A stretch of DNA of 64,000 nt. Source: Bradyrhizobium sp. DOA9 (GTDB lineage: Bacteria; Pseudomonadota; Alphaproteobacteria; Rhizobiales; Xanthobacteraceae). Below, one piece after another: positions 1 to 7,959 of this stretch; positions within the stretch are counted from its first letter, which is position 1, and every line of letters begins with the position of its first letter. The notes under the pieces were generated by a model. That model searched no databases, had not been told where the DNA came from, and worked only from the letters and a program-made list of their open reading frames with translations. Location: assembly GCF_000617845.2 (NCBI RefSeq), contig NZ_DF820425.1, forward strand, positions 813,690 through 877,689, in the 5' to 3' direction. Both the position numbers and the translations under genes were made by a program.

Positions 1-206
1 TGGCGCCGGGGCCGAACAATCCGAGCGGCTTCATCCTCACCACCATCCTCGGCATCGCCGGCGCCTTCCTGGCGACCTTCGTCGGCCAGGCCATCGGCCA
101 TTACAGCCCGGACCAGGGGGCCGGCTTCATCACGGCGACGATCGGCGCGGTGGTGGTGCTGTTCATCTGGCACCGGCTGGTGTCGAGTGGCGTGATCAAG
201 GGGTAG
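1..206 (+). CDS. GlsB/YeaQ/YmgE family membrane protein, 3' part
   Basis: Partial gene cut by the left edge; the reading frame starts at base 3 and ends with TAG at 204-206. About 67 residues are visible. They form two hydrophobic segments joined by a short polar loop (Gly-Gln-Ala-Ile-Gly-His-Tyr), which is the layout of the small transglycosylase-associated / stress-response membrane proteins. The end, with an aromatic-rich second helix followed by Ser-Gly-Val-Ile-Lys-Gly, fits that family. The function of the family is not established beyond stress association. The call rests on a partial sequence. Confidence 0.7.
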   Translation, partial: APGPNNPSGFILTTILGIAGAFLATFVGQAIGHYSPDQGAGFITATIGAVVVLFIWHRLVSSGVIKG

Positions 207-252
207 AGCGCCGAGACGCCGACAACGAGTGAGGCAAACCGCCTCCTCGAGG

Positions 253-338
253 TCATTGCGAGGAGCCCTTGCGACGAAGCAATCCAGACTATTTCCGCGG
301 AAGGATTTCTGGATTGCTTCGCTCCGCTCGCAATGACG
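253..338. repeat. Palindromic intergenic repeat, family 1, copy A
   Basis: The two arms GTCATTGCGAG... and ...CTCGCAATGAC are inverted copies, each containing GAAGCAATCCAG or its complement, around a short variable centre. The same element recurs at 6308-6393, 7806-7883 and 38732-38809. It lies in the gap between the membrane protein gene and the 3' end of the SDR gene, so it may form a cruciform or a transcript-end hairpin. It has no coding potential. Confidence 0.9.
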
Positions 339-341
339 AGC

Positions 342-1127
342 TCACGTCACCAAATGCATCCCCGCATCCATGCGCACGACCTCGCCGGTCATGTTGCTGG
401 AGGCCGGCAGCGCCAGGAAGCAGACGAGCTGGGCGATGTCCTCCGCGGATGATGCGACCTTCAGCGGCACCTTCGCCACCACGCTGTCACGCACCTGCTT
501 GGCCTGTGCCTCGCCGCGGCCCTTGGTGAACCAGGGCGTGTCGATATAGCCCGGACACACGGTGTTGACGCGGATCAGCGGCGCCAGCGCGCGCGACAGC
601 GACAGCGTCATGGTGTTGAGCGCGCCCTTGCTCGCGGCATAGGCGATCGACGAGCCGACGCCGCTGATGCCGGCGACCGACGACACGTTCACGACCGCGG
701 AGGGCCGGCCCGAAGCCTTCGCACCGGCCTCGAGCAGGTTGCGCGCCGCGCGCACCATCTGGAACGGGCCGATGGTGTTGACGCCGTAGACCCGCTGGAA
801 ATCTTCCGCCGACAGACCGTCGAGATCGGCGTGAGCCACATGCTTGGTGGTGCCGGCATTGTTGACGAGGATGTCGAGCCGGCCCCAGCCGCTCGCTGCT
901 GCGACGATCTTGCGGCAATCCTCATCCCTGGAGACGTCGCCCTGTGCGACCAATACCTCCGCAGCGCCAGCCTTGCGGCAGGTCTCGGCCGTCGCCTCGG
1001 CTTCCTTCTGGCTCGACGAATAGTTGATCACGAGCCGCGCCCCGGTGCGGGCGAGAATTTCGGCAGTCGCAGCTCCCAGCCCGGATGCGGACCCCGTCAC
1101 GATTGCGCACAAACCGTCTTTTGCCAT
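342..1127 (-). CDS. SDR family NAD(P)-dependent oxidoreductase
   Basis: A 261-residue classical short-chain dehydrogenase/reductase, probably cytoplasmic and reducing or oxidising a hydroxyl/carbonyl group of an unidentified substrate. The Rossmann motif TGSASGLG is at 11-18, the NNAG motif at 89-92, and the catalytic Ser150, Tyr163 and Lys167 sit in the usual S-YxxxK spacing. A C-terminal PGYIDTPW stretch is typical of the family. The start is the ATG at 1127, which follows a good Shine-Dalgarno (GGGGAAGGA); a longer TTG reading is possible but poorly supported. It diverges from the acyl-CoA dehydrogenase genes, so a 3-hydroxyacyl-CoA dehydrogenase role is plausible but only inferred from context. 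Confidence 0.9.
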   Translation of the reverse strand: MAKDGLCAIVTGSASGLGAATAEILARTGARLVINYSSSQKEAEATAETCRKAGAAEVLVAQGDVSRDEDCRKIVAAASGWGRLDILVNNAGTTKHVAHADLDGLSAEDFQRVYGVNTIGPFQMVRAARNLLEAGAKASGRPSAVVNVSSVAGISGVGSSIAYAASKGALNTMTLSLSRALAPLIRVNTVCPGYIDTPWFTKGRGEAQAKQVRDSVVAKVPLKVASSAEDIAQLVCFLALPASSNMTGEVVRMDAGMHLVT

Positions 1128-1374
1128 CCGGATTTCCTTCCCCTGTATCTGGTGTGGCGTCCTGTTTAGCGAGTTTGTCGCGCCCTGCAAATCAAGCAAA
1201 CTCCGCTAAGCGGAATTAGCATTTCCTGGAGCCTCGCCCCCATGCCGGCGCCGCAGATGGACCTGCGATCAACGCTTGTCAGGGCCATGGCTTTTTCCGA
1301 TCATCGGGCGCAAGAAGAGACTGCGCACTGGCCGATCAGACCGGACGCGCCAATGGCAAAACACGGGGAACGCT

Positions 1375-2439
1375 GTGGCGGAGAGTGACAATATCGTCGT
1401 CGAGACCGCGGAGAAAATCTTCGCCGATCTCGCCGATCCGCAGACCATCAACAACGACAAGACGAATGCGTGGCAGGCGCCGCTATGGCAGGCGCTGAGC
1501 GAAGCCGGCCTGCCGCTGTCCTGGGTGGCTGATGATCTCGGCGGCTCGGGCGCGAGCCTCGCCGACGGGTTTGCGCTGCTGAACGCCGCCGGCCGTTTCG
1601 CGGTTGCGGTGCCGCTGGCCGAAACCATGCTGGCGGGATGGCTGCTGGCGCAGGCGAAGATCGCTTCGCCCGAGGGCGAAATGACGATGCTGCCGGCCAC
1701 GCCAAAGGACCGCATCGGCCTGGATGCCGACGGCGCACTCTCCGGCCGCGCCCGCGGCGTGCCCTTCGCCAAGATGGCGAAGCATTTCGCGGTGCTCGCG
1801 CACGGCAAGGACGGTATTTCCATTGCGCTGATCGACACGGGCAAGGCCCGGGTCGAGGCCGGGCTCAATGTCGGCTACGACCACAGCGACACCGTCACGC
1901 TCGACAAGGTCCAGCCCATCGCCATCAAGCCCGCACCGAAGGGCTTCGAGCAGACCCACCTGATGCTGATGGGCGGCGTCGCACGCAGCCTGCAGATCGC
2001 CGGCGCGCTGGAATCGATGCTCGACATTTCCGTGCGCTATTCCAACGAGCGCGTCGCCTTCGAGAAGAAGATCGCGAAATTCCAGGCGGTGCAGCACAAT
2101 CTCGCCCGCCTCGCCGGCGAATCCGCCGCGGCGCTTGCGGCCGCGACCTCCGCTGCCGACGCCATCGCCAATGCAAAGTCGTTCAACGACGAGATCTATC
2201 TCGAAGCCGCCTCCGCAAAGATCCGCTGCGCGGAAGCTGCCGAGAAAGGCGGCGGCATCGCGCATCAAGTCCATGGCGCAATCGGCTTCACCATGGAGCA
2301 CATCCTGCACCGCTATTCGCTGCGCGCGCTGGCCTGGCGCGACGATTTCGGCTCGGAAAGCTACTGGGCCGTCGAGCTCGGCAAGCTCGTCGCAAACCGC
2401 GGCGCCGACGAATTGTGGCCGCTCGTGGCATCGCGCTGA
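1375..2439 (+). CDS. Acyl-CoA dehydrogenase, short subunit-like
   Basis: A 354-residue acyl-CoA dehydrogenase-fold protein. I chose the GTG at 1375 because the protein then begins VAESDNIVVETAEKIF, typical of the family, and GGGGAA lies just upstream; a TTG at 1276 would add an atypical basic leader. The C-terminal flavin-domain signature HQVHGAIGFTMEH is clear. The usual middle-domain motif (M/T-S/T-E-P-x-x-GSD) is missing. The two positions that normally supply the catalytic glutamate are not Glu: there is no ER in the helix after GGVARSLQIAG, and no YEG near the end. It is 16 bases upstream of a second dehydrogenase, suggesting a heteromeric enzyme like the pimeloyl-CoA (PimC/PimD) or steroid side-chain enzymes, in which this would be the non-catalytic partner. 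Confidence 0.82.
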   Translation: MAESDNIVVETAEKIFADLADPQTINNDKTNAWQAPLWQALSEAGLPLSWVADDLGGSGASLADGFALLNAAGRFAVAVPLAETMLAGWLLAQAKIASPEGEMTMLPATPKDRIGLDADGALSGRARGVPFAKMAKHFAVLAHGKDGISIALIDTGKARVEAGLNVGYDHSDTVTLDKVQPIAIKPAPKGFEQTHLMLMGGVARSLQIAGALESMLDISVRYSNERVAFEKKIAKFQAVQHNLARLAGESAAALAAATSAADAIANAKSFNDEIYLEAASAKIRCAEAAEKGGGIAHQVHGAIGFTMEHILHRYSLRALAWRDDFGSESYWAVELGKLVANRGADELWPLVASR

Positions 2440-2455
2440 TCGGGGAGAGACAACA

Positions 2456-3616
2456 ATGACCGCTGCCCTCCGTTTCGATCCCATCCGCCTGCCCGAGAAG
2501 TGCGAGCAGCTGCGCAAGGAAGTGCGCGCCTTCCTCGCCGAGGAGATCGCCGCCGGCACCTTCGATCCGCACCAGCCCAACCGCGAGGACACCGACGCGC
2601 CGGAATTCTCCCGCCGGGTCGGTGCCAAGGGCTGGCTCGGCATGACCTGGCCGAAAAAGTATGGCGGCCAGGAGCGCTCCTTCCTCGAGCGCTACGTCGT
2701 GACCGAGGAGATGCGCGTCGCCAACGCGCCGACGCGGCGCTTCTTCGTCGCCGACCGCCAGAGCGGGCCGGTGCTTTTGAAGTATGCGCCCGAGCACATC
2801 AAAATGGAGATCCTGCCGCGGATCTGCCGCGGCGAGATTTGCTTTGCCATCGGCATGAGCGAGCCGAACTCCGGCTCCGACCTGTTCGCGGCGAAGACGC
2901 GCGCGACCAGGACCGACGGCGGATATCTCATCAACGGCACCAAGATCTGGACCTCGTCGGCGCATATCGCCGACTACATGATCGCGATCTTCCGGACCTC
3001 GCCGCCGACCAAGGAGAACCGCCGCCACGGCCTGACCCAGTTCCTGGTCAAGATGAAGCAGCCGGGCATCAAGGTGAATCCGATCGGCCAGATCACGGGC
3101 CAGTACGAGTTCAACGAGGTCGTCTTCACCGATCATTTCATTCCGGACGATCACGTGCTCGGCGAGGTCGACGGCGCCTGGAAGCAGGCGACGAGCGAGC
3201 TCGCCTATGAGCGCTCGGGCCCCGAGCGTTTCCTCGAGACCTATTACGTGCTGACCGAGCTGGTCCGCGCGGTCGGCCCAAATCCCGACACGCGCAGCGC
3301 CGAGGGCATCGGCCGCCTGGTCGCCCAGCTCCATACCATGCGGCGCATGTCGGTCTCGGTGGCCGGCATGCTCGAGGCCGGCAAGGAGCCGGTGGTCGAG
3401 GCCTCCATCGTCAAGGACATCGGCACGGTCTGGGAGCAGCAGCTGCCGCATCGCGTGCGCGATCTCGCCGCCTTCGTCGAGGAGACCGCGACCAACCGCG
3501 AGACATTGGAGCGGCAGCTCGACTTCGCGATCAAGACCGCGCCGAAACTCACCATCCAGGGCGGCACCACCGAGGTGCTGCGCGGCATCATCGCCCGCGG
3601 ATTGGGCCTGCGCTAG
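2456..3616 (+). CDS. Acyl-CoA dehydrogenase, large/catalytic subunit-like
   Basis: A 386-residue FAD-dependent acyl-CoA dehydrogenase that would introduce a trans-2 double bond into an acyl-CoA. It has the full-length family layout: the N-terminal helical domain, the middle-domain flavin signature GMSEPNSGSD followed by GTKIWTSSA, and the C-terminal motif GGTTEVLRGIIARGLGLR. The usual IYEGT glutamate is Gly here, but AYERSG in the C-domain could supply the catalytic Glu as in isovaleryl-CoA-type enzymes (inference from motif position). ATG at 2456 has GGGGAGA upstream. It is transcribed with the gene before it and probably with the crotonase at 3802, although a palindromic repeat lies between. 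Confidence 0.88.
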   Translation: MTAALRFDPIRLPEKCEQLRKEVRAFLAEEIAAGTFDPHQPNREDTDAPEFSRRVGAKGWLGMTWPKKYGGQERSFLERYVVTEEMRVANAPTRRFFVADRQSGPVLLKYAPEHIKMEILPRICRGEICFAIGMSEPNSGSDLFAAKTRATRTDGGYLINGTKIWTSSAHIADYMIAIFRTSPPTKENRRHGLTQFLVKMKQPGIKVNPIGQITGQYEFNEVVFTDHFIPDDHVLGEVDGAWKQATSELAYERSGPERFLETYYVLTELVRAVGPNPDTRSAEGIGRLVAQLHTMRRMSVSVAGMLEAGKEPVVEASIVKDIGTVWEQQLPHRVRDLAAFVEETATNRETLERQLDFAIKTAPKLTIQGGTTEVLRGIIARGLGLR

Positions 3617-3648
3617 ATGAGCCCGAGACGCCGGCCGCGTACTCCGTC

Positions 3649-3770
3649 CACCTCTCCCGTAGGGAGAGGTCGATTTGCGCCAGCAAATCGGGTGAGGGGT
3701 TACGCTGCGTCGTGGGACCGCAGCCCCTCACCCGGCGCTACGCGCCGACCTCTCCCTATGGGAGAGGTGG
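3649..3770. repeat. Palindromic intergenic repeat, family 2, copy A
   Basis: Arms CCACCTCTCCC...GGGAGAGGT and ACCTCTCCC...GGGAGAGGTGG flank inner inverted pieces (GCAAATCGGGTGAGGGG and CCCCTCACCCGG). It separates the acyl-CoA dehydrogenase and crotonase genes. Closely related copies are at 25978-26101 and 63359-63491, with more diverged ones at 54392-54520 and 55681-55791. Such an element within a presumed operon could end or stabilise part of the message. Confidence 0.88.
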
Positions 3771-3801
3771 TTCCTCGCTACCGAGATATTGGAGACTAGA
3801 C

Positions 3802-4614
3802 ATGAGCACGTATAAAGATATCGGCGTCGAGAAGGTCGGGCATGTCGGCACCATCGAGATCCGCCGCCCGCCGCTCAACTTCTTCGACATCTCGCTGATC
3901 AACCAGATCGCGGATGCGCTCGACGAGTTCGACCGCGACATCGAGATCCGTGCCTCCGTGCTCTCGGCGCAAGGCAAGGCGTTCTGCGCCGGCGCCAATT
4001 TCGGCGATCCTGCGCGGCAGGCCCAGGAAGCGCGCGAGGCCGAGAGGAAGGGCGATCCGGCCGACAGTCTCGGCCCGATCAACCATCTCTACATCCAGGC
4101 CGTGCGCATCTTCCGCGCCAAGAAGCCGATCGTCGCCGCCGTGCAGGGCGCAGCCATCGGTGGCGGACTCGGGCTTGCCGTGTCGGCCGATTTCCGCGTC
4201 ACCTGCCCCGAGGCGCGCTTCTCCGCGAACTTTACAAAGCTCGGCTTCCACCCCGGCTTCGGCCTGACTGTGACGCTGCCCGAGCTGATCGGCACGAACA
4301 ACGCCGAGCTGATGTTCTACACCAGCCGCCGCGTCACCGGCGAGGAAGCCTACAAATGGGGCCTCGCCAACGAGCTGGTGCCGCAGGACCAGGTCAAGGC
4401 GGCCGCGATGAAGCTCGCCGGCGAGATCGCCGAATGCTCCCCGCTCGGCCTGCTCTCCACCCGCGCCACGATGCGCAACGGTCTCGCAGACCGCGTCATG
4501 GCCGCAACCAATCACGAGCTCGCCGAGCAGACGCGCCTGCGCGCGACGGAGGATTTCAAGGAAGGCGTGAAAGCCACGGAAGAGCGCCGGGTGGCGAATT
4601 TTAGGGGAAGGTGA
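3802..4614 (+). CDS. Enoyl-CoA hydratase/isomerase (crotonase) family protein
   Basis: A 270-residue crotonase-fold enzyme acting on acyl-CoA thioesters. The two oxyanion-hole loops are visible: FCAGANFG and AAIGGGLGLAVSADFR. The positions that carry the two catalytic glutamates in true enoyl-CoA hydratases appear to be non-acidic here (GGGLGLA rather than GGCELA; NFTKLGF rather than PEILLGT). The reaction may therefore be an isomerisation, hydrolysis or C-C cleavage rather than hydration. The start is ATG 3802 after GGAGACTAGAC. It follows the acyl-CoA dehydrogenase pair in the same direction and is the likely next step of the same beta-oxidation-like route. Confidence 0.85.
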   Translation: MSTYKDIGVEKVGHVGTIEIRRPPLNFFDISLINQIADALDEFDRDIEIRASVLSAQGKAFCAGANFGDPARQAQEAREAERKGDPADSLGPINHLYIQAVRIFRAKKPIVAAVQGAAIGGGLGLAVSADFRVTCPEARFSANFTKLGFHPGFGLTVTLPELIGTNNAELMFYTSRRVTGEEAYKWGLANELVPQDQVKAAAMKLAGEIAECSPLGLLSTRATMRNGLADRVMAATNHELAEQTRLRATEDFKEGVKATEERRVANFRGR

Positions 4615-4627
4615 GCGTCGCGATGCC

Positions 4628-4713
4628 GTAGGTGGGCAACGGCGCGCGAGCGCCGCGCCATCGCTTCATTTGTGTGGTGGAATTGGTGGGCACGCTTCGC
4701 TTTGCCCACCCTA
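4628..4713. repeat. Palindromic intergenic repeat, family 3, copy A
   Basis: GTAGGTGGGCAA at the left is matched by TTTGCCCACCCTA at the right, with GTGGGCACGCTTCGC inside. A second copy lies at 48723-48812. It sits between the convergent crotonase (+) and VOC (-) genes. Confidence 0.85.
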
Positions 4714-4726
4714 TCGCATGGGTCGC

Positions 4727-5479
4727 TCAAATCACCCGGAACGTCACTCCGCCGAGTAAAAACTCGTTGCCCGCAACCGCAAGCCCCTTCGCTTTGGCGG
4801 TATGCAGCACCTGCGCCACGTCAGCCACCCGAAACTCCAGCGCGCTCATGATCTCGCTGGCGCCCTTCACGAAGCGAAAAGTCGCGTTCGGCAGCTTCAG
4901 TTCGGTGCCTTCAGGCGCAACGCCGATGATCCTGCCCCAATGCTCCGCAAGCTCGGTCGGATCCGGGCTCTGCATCTCCACCGCGGTCAGTGCCTCGGTC
5001 ACATCCTTGCGGATGAACTTTTGCCAGTCCGGTCCGGCCGGAGGATAGGCCCCGAGGATATCGTCGCTGCCGTCGGTGTGGTTGAACTCGATGAAGGCGG
5101 CGCGGCAATCGCGGGGATGGAGCTGCACGCCGTGATAGGGCGCGTGGTCGATGACGTTGGCGGTGCGCACGCCGAGCGCATTGGCGTTGCGGCCGCGCTC
5201 GTCCGGATCGTCGCAGCAGAAGATCGCCATGTAGCCGCCGCGGCCGCCGGTCTTCTCGATGAAGCGGCCGGCCGTGGTGCCGTCCTTGAACGGCGCGACC
5301 ACCTCCAGCAGGATCGTGTCGACCGGGAGCAGCGCGTTCTCCAGGCCGTATTTGGCGACATTGCCATCGCGATAGCAGACGGCGAGGCCCATGATCCGGC
5401 CGATATCCGTGATGACGGGCTCGAGCTGCGGGGCGACCAGGCAGATCTGACGCAGCCGGACATAGGGCGCCATGGTCAT
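4727..5479 (-). CDS. VOC (glyoxalase-like) family protein
   Basis: A protein of about 250 residues with the vicinal-oxygen-chelate fold repeated twice: an N-terminal module (VRLRQICLVAPQLEPV...) and a C-terminal one from about residue 160 (ALTAVEMQSPDPTELAEHWGRIIG). The second part resembles the metal-binding dioxygenase/lyase module. The ATG at 5479 overlaps the stop of the upstream crotonase as ATGA, so the two are translationally coupled; a second in-frame ATG lies two codons in. No specific substrate can be assigned. The context suggests an acyl-CoA or aromatic-acid pathway, perhaps as an epimerase or lyase. Confidence 0.75.
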   Translation of the reverse strand: MTMAPYVRLRQICLVAPQLEPVITDIGRIMGLAVCYRDGNVAKYGLENALLPVDTILLEVVAPFKDGTTAGRFIEKTGGRGGYMAIFCCDDPDERGRNANALGVRTANVIDHAPYHGVQLHPRDCRAAFIEFNHTDGSDDILGAYPPAGPDWQKFIRKDVTEALTAVEMQSPDPTELAEHWGRIIGVAPEGTELKLPNATFRFVKGASEIMSALEFRVADVAQVLHTAKAKGLAVAGNEFLLGGVTFRVI

Positions 5480-6264
5480 GCGCCCTTGAAGGCCGGCTTG
5501 CGCTTCTCGACGAAGGCTTTTGCGGCCTCCTTGTGGTCCTCGGTGTCGCCGCAGCGGGTGTGGTGGATCGCCTCGCCGTCGAAGCAATCCTCCAGCGCCA
5601 GGTGCTCGGCATTGTTGATGTTGCGCTTGATGAAGCCGAGCGCGATCGACGGCCCCTGTGCCAGCGACAATGCGAGCTCGTGCGCGGCGGCGTCGATCTC
5701 GGCATCGGGCACGACCTTGGTCACCATGCCGATGGCGTGCGCCTCCTTCGCGGTGAGCACCGGCGACATCAGGTAGAGCTCGCGTGCCCGCGCGCTGCCG
5801 AGCAGCTGGGTCAGAAAATAGGTGCCGCCGTAATCACCGGAGAAGCCGACCTTGGCAAAAGCGGTGGTGATCTTGCAGGATTCGGAGGCGATGCGCAGGT
5901 CGCAGGACAGCGCCATCGACAGGCCGGCGCCGGCCGCCGCGCCATCGAGCTGCGCCACGACGGGCTTCGGCATCTGATGCAGGATGCGCGAGACCTCCAT
6001 GCCGCGGCGCAGATTTGCGAGCTTCTGCTCGAACGGCAGCGGCGCGCGCCCGGCCGCCATCGACTTGACGTCGCCGCCGACGCAGAACGAGCCGCCGGCG
6101 CCCTTGAACAGCACCGCCCGCACCTCGGGATCGTCGGCCGCTCGCCGTGCCGCCTCGATCAGCCCGGCGACCATCTCGGGATTGAGCGCGTTCTTCCGCT
6201 CCGGGCGGTTCATGGTGATGGTGAGCAGCCCGCCTTCGAGCTTTTGCAGGACCATGTCGTTCAT
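5476..6264 (-). CDS. Enoyl-CoA hydratase/isomerase family protein
   Basis: A 262-residue crotonase. The oxyanion motifs are FCVGGDVKSM and DGAAAGAGLSMALSCDLR. The loop FAKVGFSGDYGGTYFL carries an Asp where PaaG-type isomerases have theirs, so an enoyl-CoA isomerase role is more likely than hydration (inference). I chose the ATG at 6264 because it follows GGGAGACGCC; an upstream ATG at 6297 lacks a comparable site. It is the first gene of a two-gene unit with the VOC protein and runs against the 3802 crotonase. Confidence 0.85.
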   Translation of the reverse strand: MNDMVLQKLEGGLLTITMNRPERKNALNPEMVAGLIEAARRAADDPEVRAVLFKGAGGSFCVGGDVKSMAAGRAPLPFEQKLANLRRGMEVSRILHQMPKPVVAQLDGAAAGAGLSMALSCDLRIASESCKITTAFAKVGFSGDYGGTYFLTQLLGSARARELYLMSPVLTAKEAHAIGMVTKVVPDAEIDAAAHELALSLAQGPSIALGFIKRNINNAEHLALEDCFDGEAIHHTRCGDTEDHKEAAKAFVEKRKPAFKGA

Positions 6265-6307
6265 GGGGCGTCTCCCTGGTGTTGTTTGATCGCGCACTCA
6301 CGCCACC

Positions 6308-6393
6308 GTCATTGCGAGGAGCCCTTGCGACGAAGCAATCCAGACTGCCTCTGCGGAAACATCTCTGGATTGCTTCGCTTCGCTCGCAATGAC
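6308..6393. repeat. Palindromic intergenic repeat, family 1, copy B
   Basis: Same element as at 253-338, with GTCATTGCGAGGAGCC and CGCTCGCAATGAC ends and the GAAGCAATCCAG core. It fills nearly all of the gap between the substrate-binding protein stop and the next gene's start on the minus strand. Confidence 0.9.
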
Positions 6394-6398
6394 GAGGC

Positions 6399-7604
6399 CT
6401 ATTTCTTCACCAGCGGGCAGCGCGACTGCTCCAGCGACTGGAACGCCTCGTTGCCGGGAACGGTGGCGAGCAGCTTGTAATCGTCCCAGCGGCCCTTGGA
6501 CTCCGACGGCTTCTTCACCTCGAACAGGTACATGTCGTGGATCATGCGGCCGTCCTCGCGGATCTTGCCGTTCTTGGCGAAGAAGTCGTTGATCGGCGTC
6601 TCCTTCATCACCTTGATCACCGCTGCGGCGTCGGTCGTGCCGGCCGCCTTCACGGCTTTCAGATAATGCGTGACGGAGGAATAGACGCCGGCCTGCGCCG
6701 AGGTCGGCACGCGTTTGGTACGCTCCATGAAGCGCTTGGAGAATGCACGCGTGTCGTCGTTGAGATCCCAGTAGAACGCTTCCGCGAGCAGCAGCCCCTG
6801 CGCGGTCTCGAGCCCGATCGAGTCGATATCAGTGACGAACGCCAGCAGCGGCGAGACCTTCTGGCCGCCCTTGGTGATACCGAATTCCGCCGCCTGCTTG
6901 ATGGCGTTGATGGTGTCGCCGCCGGCATTGGCGAGCCCGATCACCTTGGCCTTGGAGGCCTGCGCCTGAAGCAGGAAGGACGAGAAATCCGAGGTGTTGA
7001 GCGGATGGCGGACGGCACCGAGCACCTTGCCGCCGGTCTTGGTCACGACGGCGCTGGTGTCCTTCTCCAGATCCTGGCCGAAGGCGTAGTCGGCGGTGAG
7101 GAAGAACCAGCTGTCGAGACCCGACTTCACCGCCGCAAGACCGGTCACATTGGCCTGGCCATAGGTGTCGAACACGTAGTGGATGGTGTAGGGACCGCAG
7201 GCCTCGTTGGTGAGACGGATCGAGCCTGGCCCGTTGAACATGACGATCTTGTTGCGCGCTTTCGCGATCTCGCCGGCGGCGAGCGCGGTCGCGGAGGCCG
7301 CGACGTCGTAGATCATCTCGACGCCCTGGTTGTCGAGCATGTCGCGGGCGATGTTGGCGGAGAGATCGGCCTTGTTGAGATGGTCGGCCGCCAGCACCTG
7401 GATCTTGCGTCCCAGCACCTCGCCGCCGAAATCCTCCACCGCCATCTTCGCCGCAGTCTCGCTGCCGGGGCCGGTGATATCCGCATAAAGGCTCGACATG
7501 TCGAGAATGCCGCCGATCTTCAGCGGCGGCTTGTCCTGGGCCTGTGCGGCGCTCGCGGTGAGGGCAAACGCGGCGGCAAAAATGCCGGACAACATAGTCT
7601 TCAT
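6399..7604 (-). CDS. ABC transporter substrate-binding protein (branched-chain type)
   Basis: A 401-residue periplasmic binding protein of the Leu/Ile/Val (Peripla_BP) class. A Sec signal peptide (MKTMLSGIFAAAFALTASAAQAQ) is followed by the mature start KPPLKIGGILDMSSLYADITG. The start is well placed, with AAGGGAGGT upstream. No permease or ATPase gene is adjacent, so it is an orphan binding protein. It is clearly paralogous to the protein at 30928-32118: both contain WFFLTADYAFG...LEKDTS, DFSSFLLQAQ, and end in MYLFEVKKPSESK...LLATVPG. It lies next to acyl-CoA genes, so a carboxylate or aromatic-acid ligand is possible. Confidence 0.9.
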   Translation of the reverse strand: MKTMLSGIFAAAFALTASAAQAQDKPPLKIGGILDMSSLYADITGPGSETAAKMAVEDFGGEVLGRKIQVLAADHLNKADLSANIARDMLDNQGVEMIYDVAASATALAAGEIAKARNKIVMFNGPGSIRLTNEACGPYTIHYVFDTYGQANVTGLAAVKSGLDSWFFLTADYAFGQDLEKDTSAVVTKTGGKVLGAVRHPLNTSDFSSFLLQAQASKAKVIGLANAGGDTINAIKQAAEFGITKGGQKVSPLLAFVTDIDSIGLETAQGLLLAEAFYWDLNDDTRAFSKRFMERTKRVPTSAQAGVYSSVTHYLKAVKAAGTTDAAAVIKVMKETPINDFFAKNGKIREDGRMIHDMYLFEVKKPSESKGRWDDYKLLATVPGNEAFQSLEQSRCPLVKK

Positions 7605-7648
7605 CGAAAACGACCTCCCTTATCGCGCCGTGCTCTGATGGCGGCTTG

Positions 7649-7689
7649 GTTATTGCTCTTGAGTTATTGCTCTTGGCTATTCGCTGTTG
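7649..7689. promoter_or_regulatory. Tandem direct repeat upstream of the substrate-binding protein
   Basis: GTTATTGCTCTTG occurs at 7649-7661 and again at 7663-7675 (14-base period), followed by a degenerate third unit GCTATTCGCTGTTG at 7676-7689. It lies 45-85 bases upstream of the binding-protein start on the minus strand, where operator sites are expected. The bound regulator is unknown; helical spacing (about 1.3 turns) does not by itself prove protein binding. Confidence 0.4.
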
Positions 7690-7805
7690 CCGCAATCATG
7701 CCGCATGCGCAAGAGCGCAGCAAGCGCAGGTGCGATGCAGATGAATGATCAATGCGCGCTTTCCGCAAAGCGGAATGCCGAGAGGACGGAAGATGCATCT
7801 CCGCC

Positions 7806-7883
7806 GTCATTGCGGGCGCAGCGAAGCAATCCAGAATCTTTCCGCAGAGGCAGTCTGGATTGCTTCGCTGCGCTCGCAATGAC
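7806..7883. repeat. Palindromic intergenic repeat, family 1, copy C
   Basis: GTCATTGCGGGCGCAGCGAAGCAATCC and its inverted partner ending CTCGCAATGAC. It lies between the divergent binding-protein and nuclease-fold genes. It can be read through in frame from upstream, but the translation matches no protein, which argues for the later start at 7960. Confidence 0.9.
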
Positions 7884-7959
7884 GGAGTACGACGAAACTT
7901 CTTCGCGCCCCACTACGCATGAGGTATGGTTGCCGCGCAACGCAACCTCTCCGGGTCAC

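Noticed and set aside
1483..2643. Long open frame on the minus strand across the acyl-CoA dehydrogenase genes
   Set aside because: It lies opposite two genes with clear motifs and shows Arg/Ala/Gly-rich, motif-free sequence typical of antisense frames in high-GC DNA.
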